Origin: Streptomyces venezuelae
Lineage (GTDB): Bacteria > Actinomycetota > Actinomycetes > Streptomycetales > Streptomycetaceae
Direction of reading: 5' to 3'
DNA length: 64,000 nucleotides
Assembly (NCBI RefSeq): GCF_008642375.1
Contig: NZ_CP029194.1
Coordinates: 5,573,001 to 5,637,000 of the forward strand
Shown piece after piece: positions 42,259 through 51,043 of this stretch (its first letter is position 1; each line of letters opens with the position of its first letter). Made by a program: the position numbers and the translations under genes. Under the pieces are notes generated by a model. It was not told the origin of the DNA and ran no database searches. It saw only the letters and a program-made list of their open reading frames with translations.

Positions 42259-44475
42259 TCACGTGAAGCGCCGCAGCCGCAGGCTGTTGGATACGACGAA
42301 CACGGACGAAAAGGCCATCGCGAGGCCCGCGATCATCGGGTTGAGGAGTCCGGCCGCCGCCAGGGGCAGGGCGGCCACGTTGTAGCCGAAGGCCCAGGCG
42401 AGGTTGCCCTTGATCGTCGCCAGGGTGCGGCGGGAGAGGCGGATGGCGTCCGCCGCGACGCGGAGGTCGCCGCGGACCAGGGTCAGGTCACTCGCCTCGA
42501 TGGCCGCGTCCGTGCCCGTGCCCATCGCGAGACCGAGGTCCGCGGTGGCGAGGGCGGCGGCGTCGTTGACCCCGTCGCCGACCATCGCGACCGTCCCGCC
42601 CTCGTCCTGGAGCCGCCGGATCACCCCGGCCTTCTCCTCGGGCAGCACCCCGGCGATCACCTCGTCGATGCCGACCTCCGCCGCGACGGCCTCCGCGACC
42701 GCCCGGTGGTCGCCGGTGAGCAGGACCGGGCGGAGCCCCAGGCCGCGCAGCCGGGCGACGGCCTCGGCGCTGGTGTCCTTGACGGTGTCGGCGACGGTCA
42801 GGGCGCCGCGGGCGACGCCGTCCCAGGCGACGTGGACGGCGCCGGGCTCCGGGGCCCCGGGCACCTCGACGCCCTCGGCCGTGAGGAGGGCGGCGCGGCC
42901 GACGAGGACCAGCCGGCCGTCGACCGAGCCGCGCACGCCGAGCCCGGGGACGTTCTCGAAGGTCTTCGGTACGGGGAGCTCGCCGCACCGCTCGGCGGCG
43001 GCGGCCGCGACCGCGCGGGCGACCGGGTGCTCGGAGGAGTGCTCCAGGGCGCCCGCGAGCCGCAGCAGCTCGGTCTCGTCGGTGGAGTCGGTGCCGTAGC
43101 GCCCGCCGTACACGTACACCTTCCGCAGGGACATGCGGCCCGTGGTGACCGTGCCCGTCTTGTCGAGGACGACGGTGTCGACGCGGCGGGTGGACTCCAG
43201 GACCTCCGGGCCCTTGATGAGGATGCCGAGCTGGGCGCCGCGGCCGGTGCCGACCATGAGGGCGGTCGGGGTCGCGAGGCCCAGGGCGCAGGGGCAGGCG
43301 ATGATCAGGACGGCGACGGCGGCGGTGAAGGCGGCGGTCGGGTCGTCCGTGATCAGGAGCCAGGTGATGAGGGTTCCGAGCGCGAGGAGCAGCACCGCCG
43401 GGACGAAGACGGCGGAGATCCGGTCGGCGAGCCGCTGGACCTCGGCCTTGCCGTTCTGCGCGTCCTCGACGAGCTTCGCCATGCGGGCGAGCCGGGTGTC
43501 GGCGCCGACGGCGGCGGCGCGGACGACGAGCCTGCCCGAGACGCTGACGCAGCCGCCGGTCACCTCGGAGCCCTCGGTGACGTCCAGCGGCATCGACTCG
43601 CCGGTGAGCAGGGACGCGTCGACGGCGGAGGCGCCCGCGGTGACGGTGCCGTCGGTGGCGATCTTCTCCCCGGGGCGTACGACGAAGAGGTCGCCGGCCC
43701 GCAGCTCCGCGACCGGGATCCGTACCTCCGTGGTCCCGCGCAGGACGGCCACGTCCTTGGCGCCGAGCTCCATGAGGGCCCGCAGGGCGGCGCCCGCCTT
43801 CCGCTTGGCGCGGGCCTCCAGGTAGCGGCCGAGCAGGATGAAGGTGACGACCCCGGCGGCGACCTCCAGGTAGATCGCGGAGGAGGCGTGGGAGCGGTCG
43901 GCGGTGAGGTCGAAGCCGTGGCGCATGCCGGGCATGCCGGCGTCGCCGAGGAAGAGGGCCCAGAGCGACCAGCCGTAGGCGGCGAGGGTGCCGACCGAGA
44001 CGAGGGTGTCCATGGTGGCGGCGCCGTGCCGGGCGTTGGTCCAGGCGGCCCGGTGGAAGGGGAGCCCGCCCCAGACGACGACGGGGGAGGCGAGGGTGAG
44101 GGAGAGCCACTGCCAGTTGTCGAACTGGAGCGAGGGGACCATGGCGAGCAGGACCACGGGGGCGGCGAGGAGCGCCGAGACGGTGAGCCGCTGCCGGAGG
44201 CCGGCGAGCTCGGGGTCCTCCTGCTCCGCCGCCTGCTCGTCGGGGCCGGGCTCCGGCGGGAGGGGTTCCTCGGCGGTGTAGCCGGTCTTCACGACGGTGG
44301 CGATCAGCTCGTCGACGCCGACGTGCGGCGCGTGTTCGACGTGCGCCTTCTCCGTGGCGTAGTTGACGGTGGCGGTGACGCCGTCCATCCGGTTGAGCTT
44401 CTTCTCGACGCGGGCCGCGCAGGAGGCGCAGGTCATCCCGCCGATCGTCAGCTCGGTGACGGTGGTGCCGGTCAT
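42259..44475 (-). CDS. copA: Copper-translocating P1B-type ATPase
   Basis: 738 residues. One N-terminal heavy-metal domain (GGMTCASCAARVEKKL), eight membrane helices expected, TGES motif LLTGESMPLD, metal-transport motif ACPCALGLATPTAL, phosphorylation site VLDKTGTVT, nucleotide-binding SSEHPVAR and hinge GDGVNDAAAL. CPC specifies Cu(I) export. It is the second gene of a copZ-copA unit, 92 bp downstream of copZ with a strong hairpin between, and under the CsoR-type operator upstream of copZ. The ribosome binding site is weak (TGGAACC), consistent with low expression of a membrane ATPase compared with its chaperone. Confidence 0.95.
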   Translation of the reverse strand: MTGTTVTELTIGGMTCASCAARVEKKLNRMDGVTATVNYATEKAHVEHAPHVGVDELIATVVKTGYTAEEPLPPEPGPDEQAAEQEDPELAGLRQRLTVSALLAAPVVLLAMVPSLQFDNWQWLSLTLASPVVVWGGLPFHRAAWTNARHGAATMDTLVSVGTLAAYGWSLWALFLGDAGMPGMRHGFDLTADRSHASSAIYLEVAAGVVTFILLGRYLEARAKRKAGAALRALMELGAKDVAVLRGTTEVRIPVAELRAGDLFVVRPGEKIATDGTVTAGASAVDASLLTGESMPLDVTEGSEVTGGCVSVSGRLVVRAAAVGADTRLARMAKLVEDAQNGKAEVQRLADRISAVFVPAVLLLALGTLITWLLITDDPTAAFTAAVAVLIIACPCALGLATPTALMVGTGRGAQLGILIKGPEVLESTRRVDTVVLDKTGTVTTGRMSLRKVYVYGGRYGTDSTDETELLRLAGALEHSSEHPVARAVAAAAAERCGELPVPKTFENVPGLGVRGSVDGRLVLVGRAALLTAEGVEVPGAPEPGAVHVAWDGVARGALTVADTVKDTSAEAVARLRGLGLRPVLLTGDHRAVAEAVAAEVGIDEVIAGVLPEEKAGVIRRLQDEGGTVAMVGDGVNDAAALATADLGLAMGTGTDAAIEASDLTLVRGDLRVAADAIRLSRRTLATIKGNLAWAFGYNVAALPLAAAGLLNPMIAGLAMAFSSVFVVSNSLRLRRFT

Positions 44476-44494
44476 GATGCGGTTCCAAACGGGA

Positions 44495-44527
44495 GCAGGG
44501 CCGTACGGGACAACGGTACGGCCCTGC
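44495..44527 (-). terminator. Intercistronic hairpin between copZ and copA
   Basis: GCAGGGCCGTAC and GTACGGCCCTGC form a perfect 12-bp stem with a 9-nt loop, 41 bp after the copZ stop codon. It probably attenuates read-through so that the chaperone is made in excess over CopA. Confidence 0.6.
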
Positions 44528-44567
44528 GATGTCTGTTCCGGCGCGGGTCAGACCGGTCCGGTGCGGG

Positions 44568-44792
44568 TCAGACCAGCTCGTAGCCGGCCTCGTCCACGGC
44601 GGCGGCCACGGCCTCGCGGTCGAGAGCGGCATCGGAGACGACGGTGACCTCGCCGGTCTTGGCGACGGCGGTGACCGAGGAGACGCCGGGGATCTCGGAG
44701 ATCTCGCTCGAGACCGCGCCCTCGCAGTGGCCGCAGGTCATGCCCTTGACCTGGTAGACGGTGGTGAGTTCGGTCTTCGTCTCTGCGGTCAT
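44568..44792 (-). CDS. copZ: Copper chaperone, heavy-metal-associated domain
   Basis: 74 residues, a single ferredoxin-like HMA domain with the metal site KGMTCGHCEGAV. It delivers Cu(I) to CopA in the cytoplasm. ATG at 44792 is preferred over the in-frame ATG at 44804 because GGAG lies 6 nt upstream. It is immediately downstream of the CsoR-type operator. Confidence 0.93.
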   Translation of the reverse strand: MTAETKTELTTVYQVKGMTCGHCEGAVSSEISEIPGVSSVTAVAKTGEVTVVSDAALDREAVAAAVDEAGYELV

Positions 44793-44834
44793 GGCGCTCT
44801 CCATACTGGGTGCGGGTCCTTGCGGAGACCGATT

Positions 44835-44851
44835 ATACCCCTAGGGGGTAT
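44835..44851. promoter_or_regulatory. CsoR-type copper operator
   Basis: ATACCCCTAGGGGGTAT, an inverted repeat with the TACCCC(C)TAGGGGGTA core known from copper-sensing CsoR repressors, 43 bp upstream of the copZ start. The csoR gene is not in the window. Confidence 0.8.
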
Positions 44852-45002
44852 CGATTGGATGCGTGTCCGGCCCGCGTCGTGCGAGTGATCTCGGCCACCC
44901 GAGCCGCGTCGGCGCGGTGGGCGGGCACTCGTGCACCGGGAAGGTCCCCAAGGCCCCTCCGCCGACAGGTGGTCCGGTCGGAGCCTATGGTAAATACCCG
45001 TT

Positions 45003-46217
45003 ATGTCGCATTCGGGGACCACGCTGATCCTGATCATGGCGATCGCCGTCCTGGCGCCGCTGCTCGCCTACGGGGTCGGGCGCAAGCTGCCCGTACCCCT
45101 CGTCATCTTCGAGATCCTCCTCGGCATCCTCATCGGCCCCGACGTCCTGGGCTGGGCCCGCACCGACGCGCTGATCGACGGCCTCTCGCAGCTCGGTCTC
45201 ACCATGCTGATCTTCCTCGCGGGGTACGAGATCGAGTTCGGCAAGGTCCGCGGCGACACCCTCCGGCGCGCGGTCTGGTCCTGGGTCGCCGCCCTCGCCC
45301 TCGGGCTCGGCACCGGGATCCTGCTGGGCGGCGGCTACGCCAAGGGCGTCTTCATCGGGGTGGCGCTGACCAGCACCGCGCTCGGCACCGTCCTGCCCGT
45401 GCTGCGGGACGCGGGCGCGCTCCACGGCCGGTTCGGCTCGGTCGTCATGGCCTTCGGCGCGGTGGGCGAGTTCGGGCCGATCATCGCGATGGCGCTGCTG
45501 CTCAGTGGGCGCGCCGCGGCCGAGTCGGCGGTGCTGCTCGGTGCCTTCGCCGCGCTCACGGCGGCGGCGGTCCTCTGGGCGCTGCGGCCGCGTCCGCCGT
45601 GGTTCTCCCGGATCATCGCCAAGACCCTGCACAGCAGCGGCCAGTTCGCCGTCCGGTTCGTCTTCCTGGTGCTCGCCCTGATGTTGGGGGCCTCGACGGC
45701 GCTCGGGCTCGACGTGCTGCTCGGTGCCTTCGCGGCCGGTCTCATCACCCGGCTCGTGCTGACCGGAGCCGCGCCCGAGAGCGGCCCGGAGATCCTGGAG
45801 AAGGTCGAGGGCGTCGGCTTCGGCTTCCTCGTCCCGGTCTTCTTCGTCGTCACCGGGATCGAGTTCGACCTGGACTCGCTCCTCTCCGGCGGCCGGACCC
45901 TGCTCCTGCTGCCGGTCTTCCTGCTCCTCTTCCTGCTCGTGCGCGGCGGGCCGATCTGGTTCCTCGCCCCGCGCGACCTCGACCGCAGGGACCGGGGCGG
46001 GCTCGTCCTCTACGGCTCCACCGCGCTGCCGCTCGTCGTCGCGATCACGGCCATCGGCGTGGAGGGCCACGAGCTGTCGCCGGGTGACGCGGCGGCGCTC
46101 GTCGGGGCCGGCATGGTCTCCGTCCTCGTCTTCCCGCTGCTCGCGCTGAAGCTGCGGGCGCGGGCGGGGAAGCAGGCCCTGCCCTCCGAGGCGGTCAGGG
46201 GTTCCGAGACGTGGTGA
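45003..46217 (+). CDS. Kef-type cation:proton antiporter (CPA2)
   Basis: 404 residues, about 12 membrane helices (LILIMAIAVLAPLLAYGVG, LVIFEILLGILIGPDVLG, then LTMLIFLAGYEIEF) with the CPA2 signature, and GFLVPVFFVVTGIEF in the C-terminal half. Exchanges K+ or Na+ for H+ across the membrane. There is no regulatory RCK/TrkA domain, so regulation probably lies elsewhere. It is divergent from copZ by 198 bp. The 3' end overlaps the convergent TetR gene by 23 bp. Confidence 0.9.
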   Translation: MSHSGTTLILIMAIAVLAPLLAYGVGRKLPVPLVIFEILLGILIGPDVLGWARTDALIDGLSQLGLTMLIFLAGYEIEFGKVRGDTLRRAVWSWVAALALGLGTGILLGGGYAKGVFIGVALTSTALGTVLPVLRDAGALHGRFGSVVMAFGAVGEFGPIIAMALLLSGRAAAESAVLLGAFAALTAAAVLWALRPRPPWFSRIIAKTLHSSGQFAVRFVFLVLALMLGASTALGLDVLLGAFAAGLITRLVLTGAAPESGPEILEKVEGVGFGFLVPVFFVVTGIEFDLDSLLSGGRTLLLLPVFLLLFLLVRGGPIWFLAPRDLDRRDRGGLVLYGSTALPLVVAITAIGVEGHELSPGDAAALVGAGMVSVLVFPLLALKLRARAGKQALPSEAVRGSETW

Positions 46218-46908
46218 GTCCGTCACCGGCGGGTGCGAGGGCCGCGGGCGCGACGGCGCCGGCGGCGAGGGCGCCCTCGCCGATGACCGGGTCGAGGTAG
46301 CGCAGGAGGACCTGCTTCAGCTCGGCGATCGTGGCGTCCCGCTCGGGGCCTTCGGGGGCGGCAAGGACCAGGTGGAGGCCGCCCTTGAAGACCGCGAAGG
46401 CCATGTCCGCGACCCGGACGCAGTCCGCCGGCGGGCTGTCCGGGAGGTAGTGGGCGATCAGCAGCCGGACCCGCTCGATCAGCGAGGCGTGCAGGGCGTC
46501 GTGCTCCTCGGCGATCCGGCCGGGGATCTCGGAGCCGTGCATCAGGGCGAGGAAGACCGGGTTGGCGCAGTTGAAGGCGATCAGCGGGTCGACGACCGCG
46601 TCGAGCAGTTCCGGCAATGGCAGCGCCAGGTTCTCCGGCGTGAAGGCCTGGCCGTGGGCCTCGCGCATCTCGTGCATGAGGCGCCCGCCGAGCTCGACGG
46701 CGATGGCCTCCTTGTTCGGGAAGTACTGGTAGAGCGTGCCGGGCGAGACGTGTGCCTCGCGGGCGATCGCGTTGGTGCTGGCGGCCGTGTATCCGTTCGC
46801 GCAGAAGACGTTCGCGGCGGCCTGGAGCAGCTGCGTGATGCGGCGCTCACCGCGCGCCTGACGGCGGCGCGGCTTCTGGTCCTCGGACATCTCGGGCTTC
46901 TCGGACAT
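46195..46908 (-). CDS. TetR-family regulator of the MMPL exporter
   Basis: 237 residues. Basic N-terminus (QKPRRRQARGERR), TetR HTH ITQLLQAAANVFCANGYTAA and AIAREAHVSPGTLYQYFPNK, then an AcrR-type C-terminal domain. ATG at 46908 is chosen; a TTG at 46944 adds 12 codons without support. It is divergent from the MMPL gene, with twin inverted-repeat operators in the spacer. It likely represses itself and the exporter until a hydrophobic ligand binds. Confidence 0.9.
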   Translation of the reverse strand: MSEKPEMSEDQKPRRRQARGERRITQLLQAAANVFCANGYTAASTNAIAREAHVSPGTLYQYFPNKEAIAVELGGRLMHEMREAHGQAFTPENLALPLPELLDAVVDPLIAFNCANPVFLALMHGSEIPGRIAEEHDALHASLIERVRLLIAHYLPDSPPADCVRVADMAFAVFKGGLHLVLAAPEGPERDATIAELKQVLLRYLDPVIGEGALAAGAVAPAALAPAGDGLTTSRNP

Positions 46909-46943
46909 GGCCGTCCCCAGCTCTCCTCGTGGTGCGATTGACA

Positions 46944-46965
46944 AATGCGAGAGGTCGCTCGCATT
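46944..46965. promoter_or_regulatory. TetR operator, copy 1
   Basis: AATGCGAG-N6-CTCGCATT, a perfect 8-bp inverted repeat with a 6-bp centre, 35 bp upstream of the TetR start. Confidence 0.7.
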
Positions 46966-46971
46966 CTAAGG

Positions 46972-46995
46972 AAACGCGAGCGATCACTCGTGTTT
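46972..46995. promoter_or_regulatory. TetR operator, copy 2
   Basis: AAACGCGAG-N6-CTCGTGTTT, a 9-bp inverted repeat with one mismatch and the same CGAG-N6-CTCG core as copy 1. The centres are 29 bp apart. Confidence 0.6.
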
Positions 46996-47073
46996 GTCAT
47001 TCTATGGCAATGGGCGACCCATGTGACCTGCCGGGAAGCGCGCACATGGGTCAGGTGAAGGGGACACCGCGGC

Positions 47074-49380
47074 ATGGCCGAAGTCAAGAAATCAGCACCC
47101 GGCGGGGGCACGGGCGGCGGGTGGACGCGGTTCGTCACCGCCCGGCCGCGCCTCACGCTCCTCGTGGCGCTCGTACTCACCGCCCTCGCCGTCCTGGCGG
47201 GCGGCGGCGTCGCGGACCGGATGGGCAGCGGGGGCTGGGAGGACCCGGCCGCCGAGTCCACGTACGCGACGGAGGCACTGGCCCGGGAGTTCCCCGGCTC
47301 TCAGCCCAACCTGCTGCTCCTCGTCGACATCGGAGAGTCCGGAGACACCGGGAAGGCCGGGGGCGCCACGAAGACCGCCGCGGTCGACGACCCCGCCGTC
47401 GTCGCCGAGGCGCGGAAGCTCGCCGAGCGGCTCGACGCCGAGCCGGGCGTCGACGGCGTCGGCTCGTACTGGTCCACCGGCTCGCCCGCCCTCCGCTCCG
47501 TGGACGGCCGCCAGGCGGTCATCGCCGCCCGGATCGCCGGCGAGGAGAAGGACGCCGCCGCCGTACTCGACCGGATCGCCCCCCAGTACCGGGGCACCCA
47601 CGGCCCCGTCGAGGTCTCCCTCGGCGGCGGCCTGGCCGTCCGCCACGAGATGCAGACCGTCATCCAGGAGGACCTGCTCCGGGCCGAGCTCATCGCCCTG
47701 CCCCTCACCCTCGTCCTCCTCGTCATGGTCTTCGGCAGCGCCGTCGCCGCCCTGCTGCCGCTCGGCGTCGGCATCGTCGCCATCCTCGGCACCAACGCCG
47801 TCCTGCGCGGCATCACCGAGTTCACCGACGTCTCCGTGTTCGCGCAGAACCTGACGACCGCCCTCGGGCTCGGACTCGCCATCGACTACGCCCTGTTCGT
47901 CGTCCGCCGTTACCGCGAGGAGCTCGCCACCGGGGCCGACACGTACACCGCGGTCCGCACCACCCTGCGCACGGCGGGACGGACCGTGCTGTTCTCCGCC
48001 CTGACCGTCGCCGTCTCGCTCTCCGCGATGCTCGTCTTCCCGCAGTACTTCCTGCGCTCCTTCGCCTACGCCGGGATAGCCGTCGTCGTCCTCGCCGCGA
48101 CCGCCGCGCTCACCCTGCTCCCGGCGGCCCTCGTGCTGCTCGGCGACCGGGTCAACGCCCTGGACCTGCGCCGCCTCCTCCGGCGCGGCCGCCCGCCCCG
48201 CGAGGACACCGACGGGTCAGGCTGGGCCCGGACCGCCGACCTCGTGATGCGCCGCGCGCCCGTCTTCGCCGTCGCCACCGCCGCCGGACTCGTCCTCCTC
48301 GGACTGCCCTTCCTCGGCGTGAAGTTCGGCACCGCCGACGACCGCCAGCTCCCCGTCACCGCCGCCTCCCGGGTCGTCCAGGACGAGCTCCGCGACGGCT
48401 TCCCCGGCAACCCCGGCGGCGGGCTCACCGTCCTCGCCGAGGGCGAGGCCACCCCGGCCCAGTACGAGGCCTTCCGCGAGCGGATCTCCACCATCGAGGG
48501 CGTCGGCCGCGCCGACGGCCCCGTCACCGGAGGCGGCGCCGGCCAGGCCTACTTCACCGTCGTGCCCGAGGGCGAGACCGTCGGCTCCGGGGCCCAGCAG
48601 GTCGTGAGCGAACTCCGGGCCACGCCCGCGCCCTTCGAGACCTCCGTCACCGGCCAGGCCGCCGTCCTCGTCGACTCCAAGGACGCGCTCGCCGAGCGGC
48701 TGCCCTGGGCGGCGGCGATCGTCGTCCTCGCCACCCTGCTCCTCGTCTTCCTGCTCACCGGCAGCGTGATCGTGCCCGTCCAGGCGGTCGTCCTCAACGC
48801 CCTCAGCCTCACGGCGATGTTCGGCGCGGTCGTCTGGGTCTTCCAGGAGGGCCACCTCGCCGGACTCCTCGGCTTCACCTCCACCGGTGACATCGAGACC
48901 ACCCTGCCCGTGCTCATGTTCTGCGTGGCCTTCGGGCTCTCCATGGACTACGGCGTCTTCCTGCTCTCCCGCATCAAGGAGGAGTACGACGCCACCGGCG
49001 ACCACGAGCACTCCGTCCGCTTCGGCCTCCGCCGCACCGGCGGTCTGATCACCGCGGCCGCCGTGATCCTCGCCGTCGTCATGGTCGCGATCGGCACCTC
49101 ACGGGTCACCAACACCAAGATGCTCGGCCTCGGCGTCGCCCTCGCGGTCCTCATGGACGCGATGGTGGTCCGCAGCCTCCTCGTCCCGTCCGTGATGAAG
49201 CTGACCGGCCGCCTCACCTGGTGGGCCCCGGGACCCCTGCGCCGCTTCCACGACCGCTTCGGCGTCAGCGAGTCGGACGCCCCGGCCCCCGCCGCCCCGA
49301 AGGACACCGGCACCGGCACCGGCACCGGCACCGACACCGACTCCGACGCCGGCCGCAAGGAGTACAGCCCCGCTCTCTGA
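47074..49380 (+). CDS. MMPL/RND-family exporter
   Basis: 768 residues, two homologous halves each with a large external domain and a membrane bundle. First helix TLLVALVLTALAVLAGGGVA; TTALGLGLAIDYALFVVRRY is the conserved transport helix of half one and CVAFGLSMDYGVFLLSRIKE of half two, with the Asp used for proton coupling. Substrates in this family are lipids, siderophores or drugs. C-terminal tail contains a short GTGTGTGT-like Thr-Gly repeat. The divergent TetR gene probably controls it. GTG is not used; ATG at 47074 lacks a strong ribosome binding site. Confidence 0.93.
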   Translation: MAEVKKSAPGGGTGGGWTRFVTARPRLTLLVALVLTALAVLAGGGVADRMGSGGWEDPAAESTYATEALAREFPGSQPNLLLLVDIGESGDTGKAGGATKTAAVDDPAVVAEARKLAERLDAEPGVDGVGSYWSTGSPALRSVDGRQAVIAARIAGEEKDAAAVLDRIAPQYRGTHGPVEVSLGGGLAVRHEMQTVIQEDLLRAELIALPLTLVLLVMVFGSAVAALLPLGVGIVAILGTNAVLRGITEFTDVSVFAQNLTTALGLGLAIDYALFVVRRYREELATGADTYTAVRTTLRTAGRTVLFSALTVAVSLSAMLVFPQYFLRSFAYAGIAVVVLAATAALTLLPAALVLLGDRVNALDLRRLLRRGRPPREDTDGSGWARTADLVMRRAPVFAVATAAGLVLLGLPFLGVKFGTADDRQLPVTAASRVVQDELRDGFPGNPGGGLTVLAEGEATPAQYEAFRERISTIEGVGRADGPVTGGGAGQAYFTVVPEGETVGSGAQQVVSELRATPAPFETSVTGQAAVLVDSKDALAERLPWAAAIVVLATLLLVFLLTGSVIVPVQAVVLNALSLTAMFGAVVWVFQEGHLAGLLGFTSTGDIETTLPVLMFCVAFGLSMDYGVFLLSRIKEEYDATGDHEHSVRFGLRRTGGLITAAAVILAVVMVAIGTSRVTNTKMLGLGVALAVLMDAMVVRSLLVPSVMKLTGRLTWWAPGPLRRFHDRFGVSESDAPAPAAPKDTGTGTGTGTDTDSDAGRKEYSPAL

Positions 49381-49423
49381 CCCGGTACGGCACGACCCGG
49401 TACGGCACGACCCGGCACGACAG

Positions 49424-49462
49424 GACGCCGGGCCCCGGAGCGACACCCCGGGGCCCGGCGTC
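49424..49462. terminator. Strong terminator hairpin after the MMPL gene
   Basis: GACGCCGGGCCCCGG pairs with CCGGGGCCCGGCGTC, a perfect 15-bp stem with a 9-nt loop, between the convergent MMPL and HTH genes. Two copies of a CCGGTACGGCACGA repeat precede it. Confidence 0.75.
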
Positions 49463-49480
49463 CTTTCCGTCGGACAGGCG

Positions 49481-49678
49481 CTAGTCGCGGCGGGCCCGGT
49501 TGCCGGGGCGGCTGGCGACCCAGGCGCGGATCGTGTCCGCGTACCAGTAGGGCTTGCCCGACTCGACCTGGTCGGGCGCAGGCAGGAGGCCGTGCTTCCG
49601 GTAGGACCGGACCGTGTCCGGCTGGACGCGGATGTGTGCGGCGATGTCCTTGTACGACCAGAGACTTCTGTCCGTCAT
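49481..49678 (-). CDS. Small helix-turn-helix protein (MerR/excisionase-like)
   Basis: 65 residues. LWSYKDIAAHIRVQPDTVRSYRKHGLLPAPD is an AlpA/excisionase- or MerR-like winged helix-turn-helix; the tail KPYWYADTIRAWVASRPGN is typical of the family. It probably binds DNA as a small regulator; no integrase is nearby, so it is not obviously part of a prophage. GGGAGGTACCAGGC precedes the ATG. Direct repeats upstream (49819-49879) may be its control region. Confidence 0.8.
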   Translation of the reverse strand: MTDRSLWSYKDIAAHIRVQPDTVRSYRKHGLLPAPDQVESGKPYWYADTIRAWVASRPGNRARRD

Positions 49679-49818
49679 GCCTGGTACCTCCCTGCGCGCC
49701 GCGCAGCGGCGGCAGGGGGTGCCGTTCGGGGGCGCTGCGGGCGGGCGTTGGTGATCACTGAGCCTGTGCCCGGGTGAACGGCCGCTGCCGACAGGAGGAG
49801 AGCGGCTGTCGAGCGCCT

Positions 49819-49879
49819 GTGACGGAAGACCCGCGTAACGGAGACACGCGTGACGGGGAAGCGACCTGTGTGACGGAAG
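49819..49879. repeat. Four direct repeats of GTRACGGRRR
   Basis: GTGACGGAAG (49819), GTAACGGAGA (49835), GTGACGGGGA (49850), GTGACGGAAG (49870). They lie in the 263-bp spacer 49679-49941 that holds no clear gene, upstream of the small HTH gene. Spacing is 16, 15 and 20 bp. Possible tandem operator. Confidence 0.5.
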
Positions 49880-49884
49880 TGATG

Positions 49885-49910
49885 CACGCGGACGGCGGTG
49901 TGTCCGCGTG
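49885..49910 (-). terminator. Hairpin downstream of the isomerase gene
   Basis: CACGCGGAC and GTCCGCGTG form a perfect 9-bp stem with an 8-nt loop, 32 bp after the isomerase stop codon. Confidence 0.5.
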
Positions 49911-49941
49911 CGTCACCCCCGGTCGGACAGGTATGCGCCGG

Positions 49942-50877
49942 TCACACGCCGCAGGAGCGCAGGAAGCGCCGGGTGCGCAGCGCGATCGGGTACGGAGCGT
50001 CCGGCTCGCACGGGTACATGTCCTGCTCGACGATCGCGAAGAGGTCCACGTCCAGCGCCCGCGCGGCCGCGAGCACCGGCTCCAGGGCGGGCACCCCGGA
50101 CGGCGGTTCGCACATCACGCCCCGCGCGACCGCCGGGCCGAACGGCACCTCCTCGGCCACCACCCGGGCCAGGATCTCCGGATCGACCTGCTTGAGGTGG
50201 AGGTAGCCGATCCGCTCCCCGTAGCTCTCGATCAGCTTGACGCTGTCCCCGCCGGCATAGGCGTAGTGCCCGGTGTCCAGACAGAGCGCGACGGCCTCCG
50301 GGTCGGTGGCGTCGAGGAAGCGCGTCACGCTCTCCTCTCCGTCGAGATGGGTGTCGGCGTGCGGATGGACGACGAGCCGAAGCCCGTATCTCTCCCGCAC
50401 TTCCCGCCCCAGACGTTCCGTCAGACGGGTCAGATCCCGCCACTGCTCCGCGGAGAGCGTGCGCTCCTCCAGGACCTCGCCCGTCCGGTCGTCCCGCCAG
50501 AACGACGGGATGACGACGAGATGGCCGGCGCCCACGGCCTGGGCGAGCGCGGCGTTCTCGGCGACGTGTGCCCAGGTGCGGTCCCAGACACCCGGGCCGT
50601 GGTGCAGCCCGGTGAAGACCGTCCCCGCCGAGACCCGCAGCCCGCGCCGTGCCGTCTCCTCCGCGAGGACGGCCGGATCGGTGGGCAGATAGCCGTACGG
50701 ACCCAGCTCGATCCACTCGTACCCCGCGCCGGAGACCTCGTCGAGGAAGCGCTGCCACGGCACCTGCCGGGGATCGTCGGGGAACCACACCCCCCAGGAG
50801 TCCGGGGCGGAGCCGATACGGATACGGGACGGACTCGACGGCGACGGGGGCAACGACGGCTTCGGCGGCTTCGTCAT
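49942..50877 (-). CDS. Sugar phosphate isomerase/epimerase, IolE/IolH-like
   Basis: 311 residues, xylose isomerase-like TIM barrel. RIGSAPDSWGVWFPDDPRQ near the start is a typical actinobacterial inositol-cluster isomerase signature; later VVHPHADTHLDGEE, LCLDTGHYAYAGGD and YLHLKQVDPE hold the expected metal ligands. It probably isomerises or dehydrates an inosose-derived intermediate. ATG at 50877 has AAGGTGG 6 nt upstream; GTG 50886 is less likely. It is divergent from iolC with a palindromic operator between. Confidence 0.85.
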   Translation of the reverse strand: MTKPPKPSLPPSPSSPSRIRIGSAPDSWGVWFPDDPRQVPWQRFLDEVSGAGYEWIELGPYGYLPTDPAVLAEETARRGLRVSAGTVFTGLHHGPGVWDRTWAHVAENAALAQAVGAGHLVVIPSFWRDDRTGEVLEERTLSAEQWRDLTRLTERLGREVRERYGLRLVVHPHADTHLDGEESVTRFLDATDPEAVALCLDTGHYAYAGGDSVKLIESYGERIGYLHLKQVDPEILARVVAEEVPFGPAVARGVMCEPPSGVPALEPVLAAARALDVDLFAIVEQDMYPCEPDAPYPIALRTRRFLRSCGV

Positions 50878-50968
50878 GCCTGCCACCTTGACCGGGGCGC
50901 GAGAGCAGCGTCAAGCGGGCGGACGCCGGGGCGGCGCGGCCGGGGCAGGGCATCCGACCCGCGTCCGA

Positions 50969-50980
50969 ATGTCCGGACAT
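50969..50980. promoter_or_regulatory. Palindrome ATGTCCGGACAT in the iol spacer
   Basis: A perfect 12-bp palindrome 5 bp upstream of the iolC -35 box, between the divergent isomerase and iolC genes. Likely binding site for the local regulator (GntR- or LacI-type), which is not in the window. Confidence 0.6.
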
Positions 50981-50984
50981 GTCG

Positions 50985-51014
50985 TTGACACGCCTCCGGA
51001 CGGCCGACTAGACC
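50985..51014 (+). promoter_or_regulatory. iolC promoter
   Basis: TTGACA, an 18-bp spacer and TAGACC, about 30 bp upstream of the iolC start; a good match to vegetative sigma consensus. Confidence 0.65.
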
Positions 51015-51043
51015 TGAGGGGGGCGCGAAGCGAAAGGTGGCGC

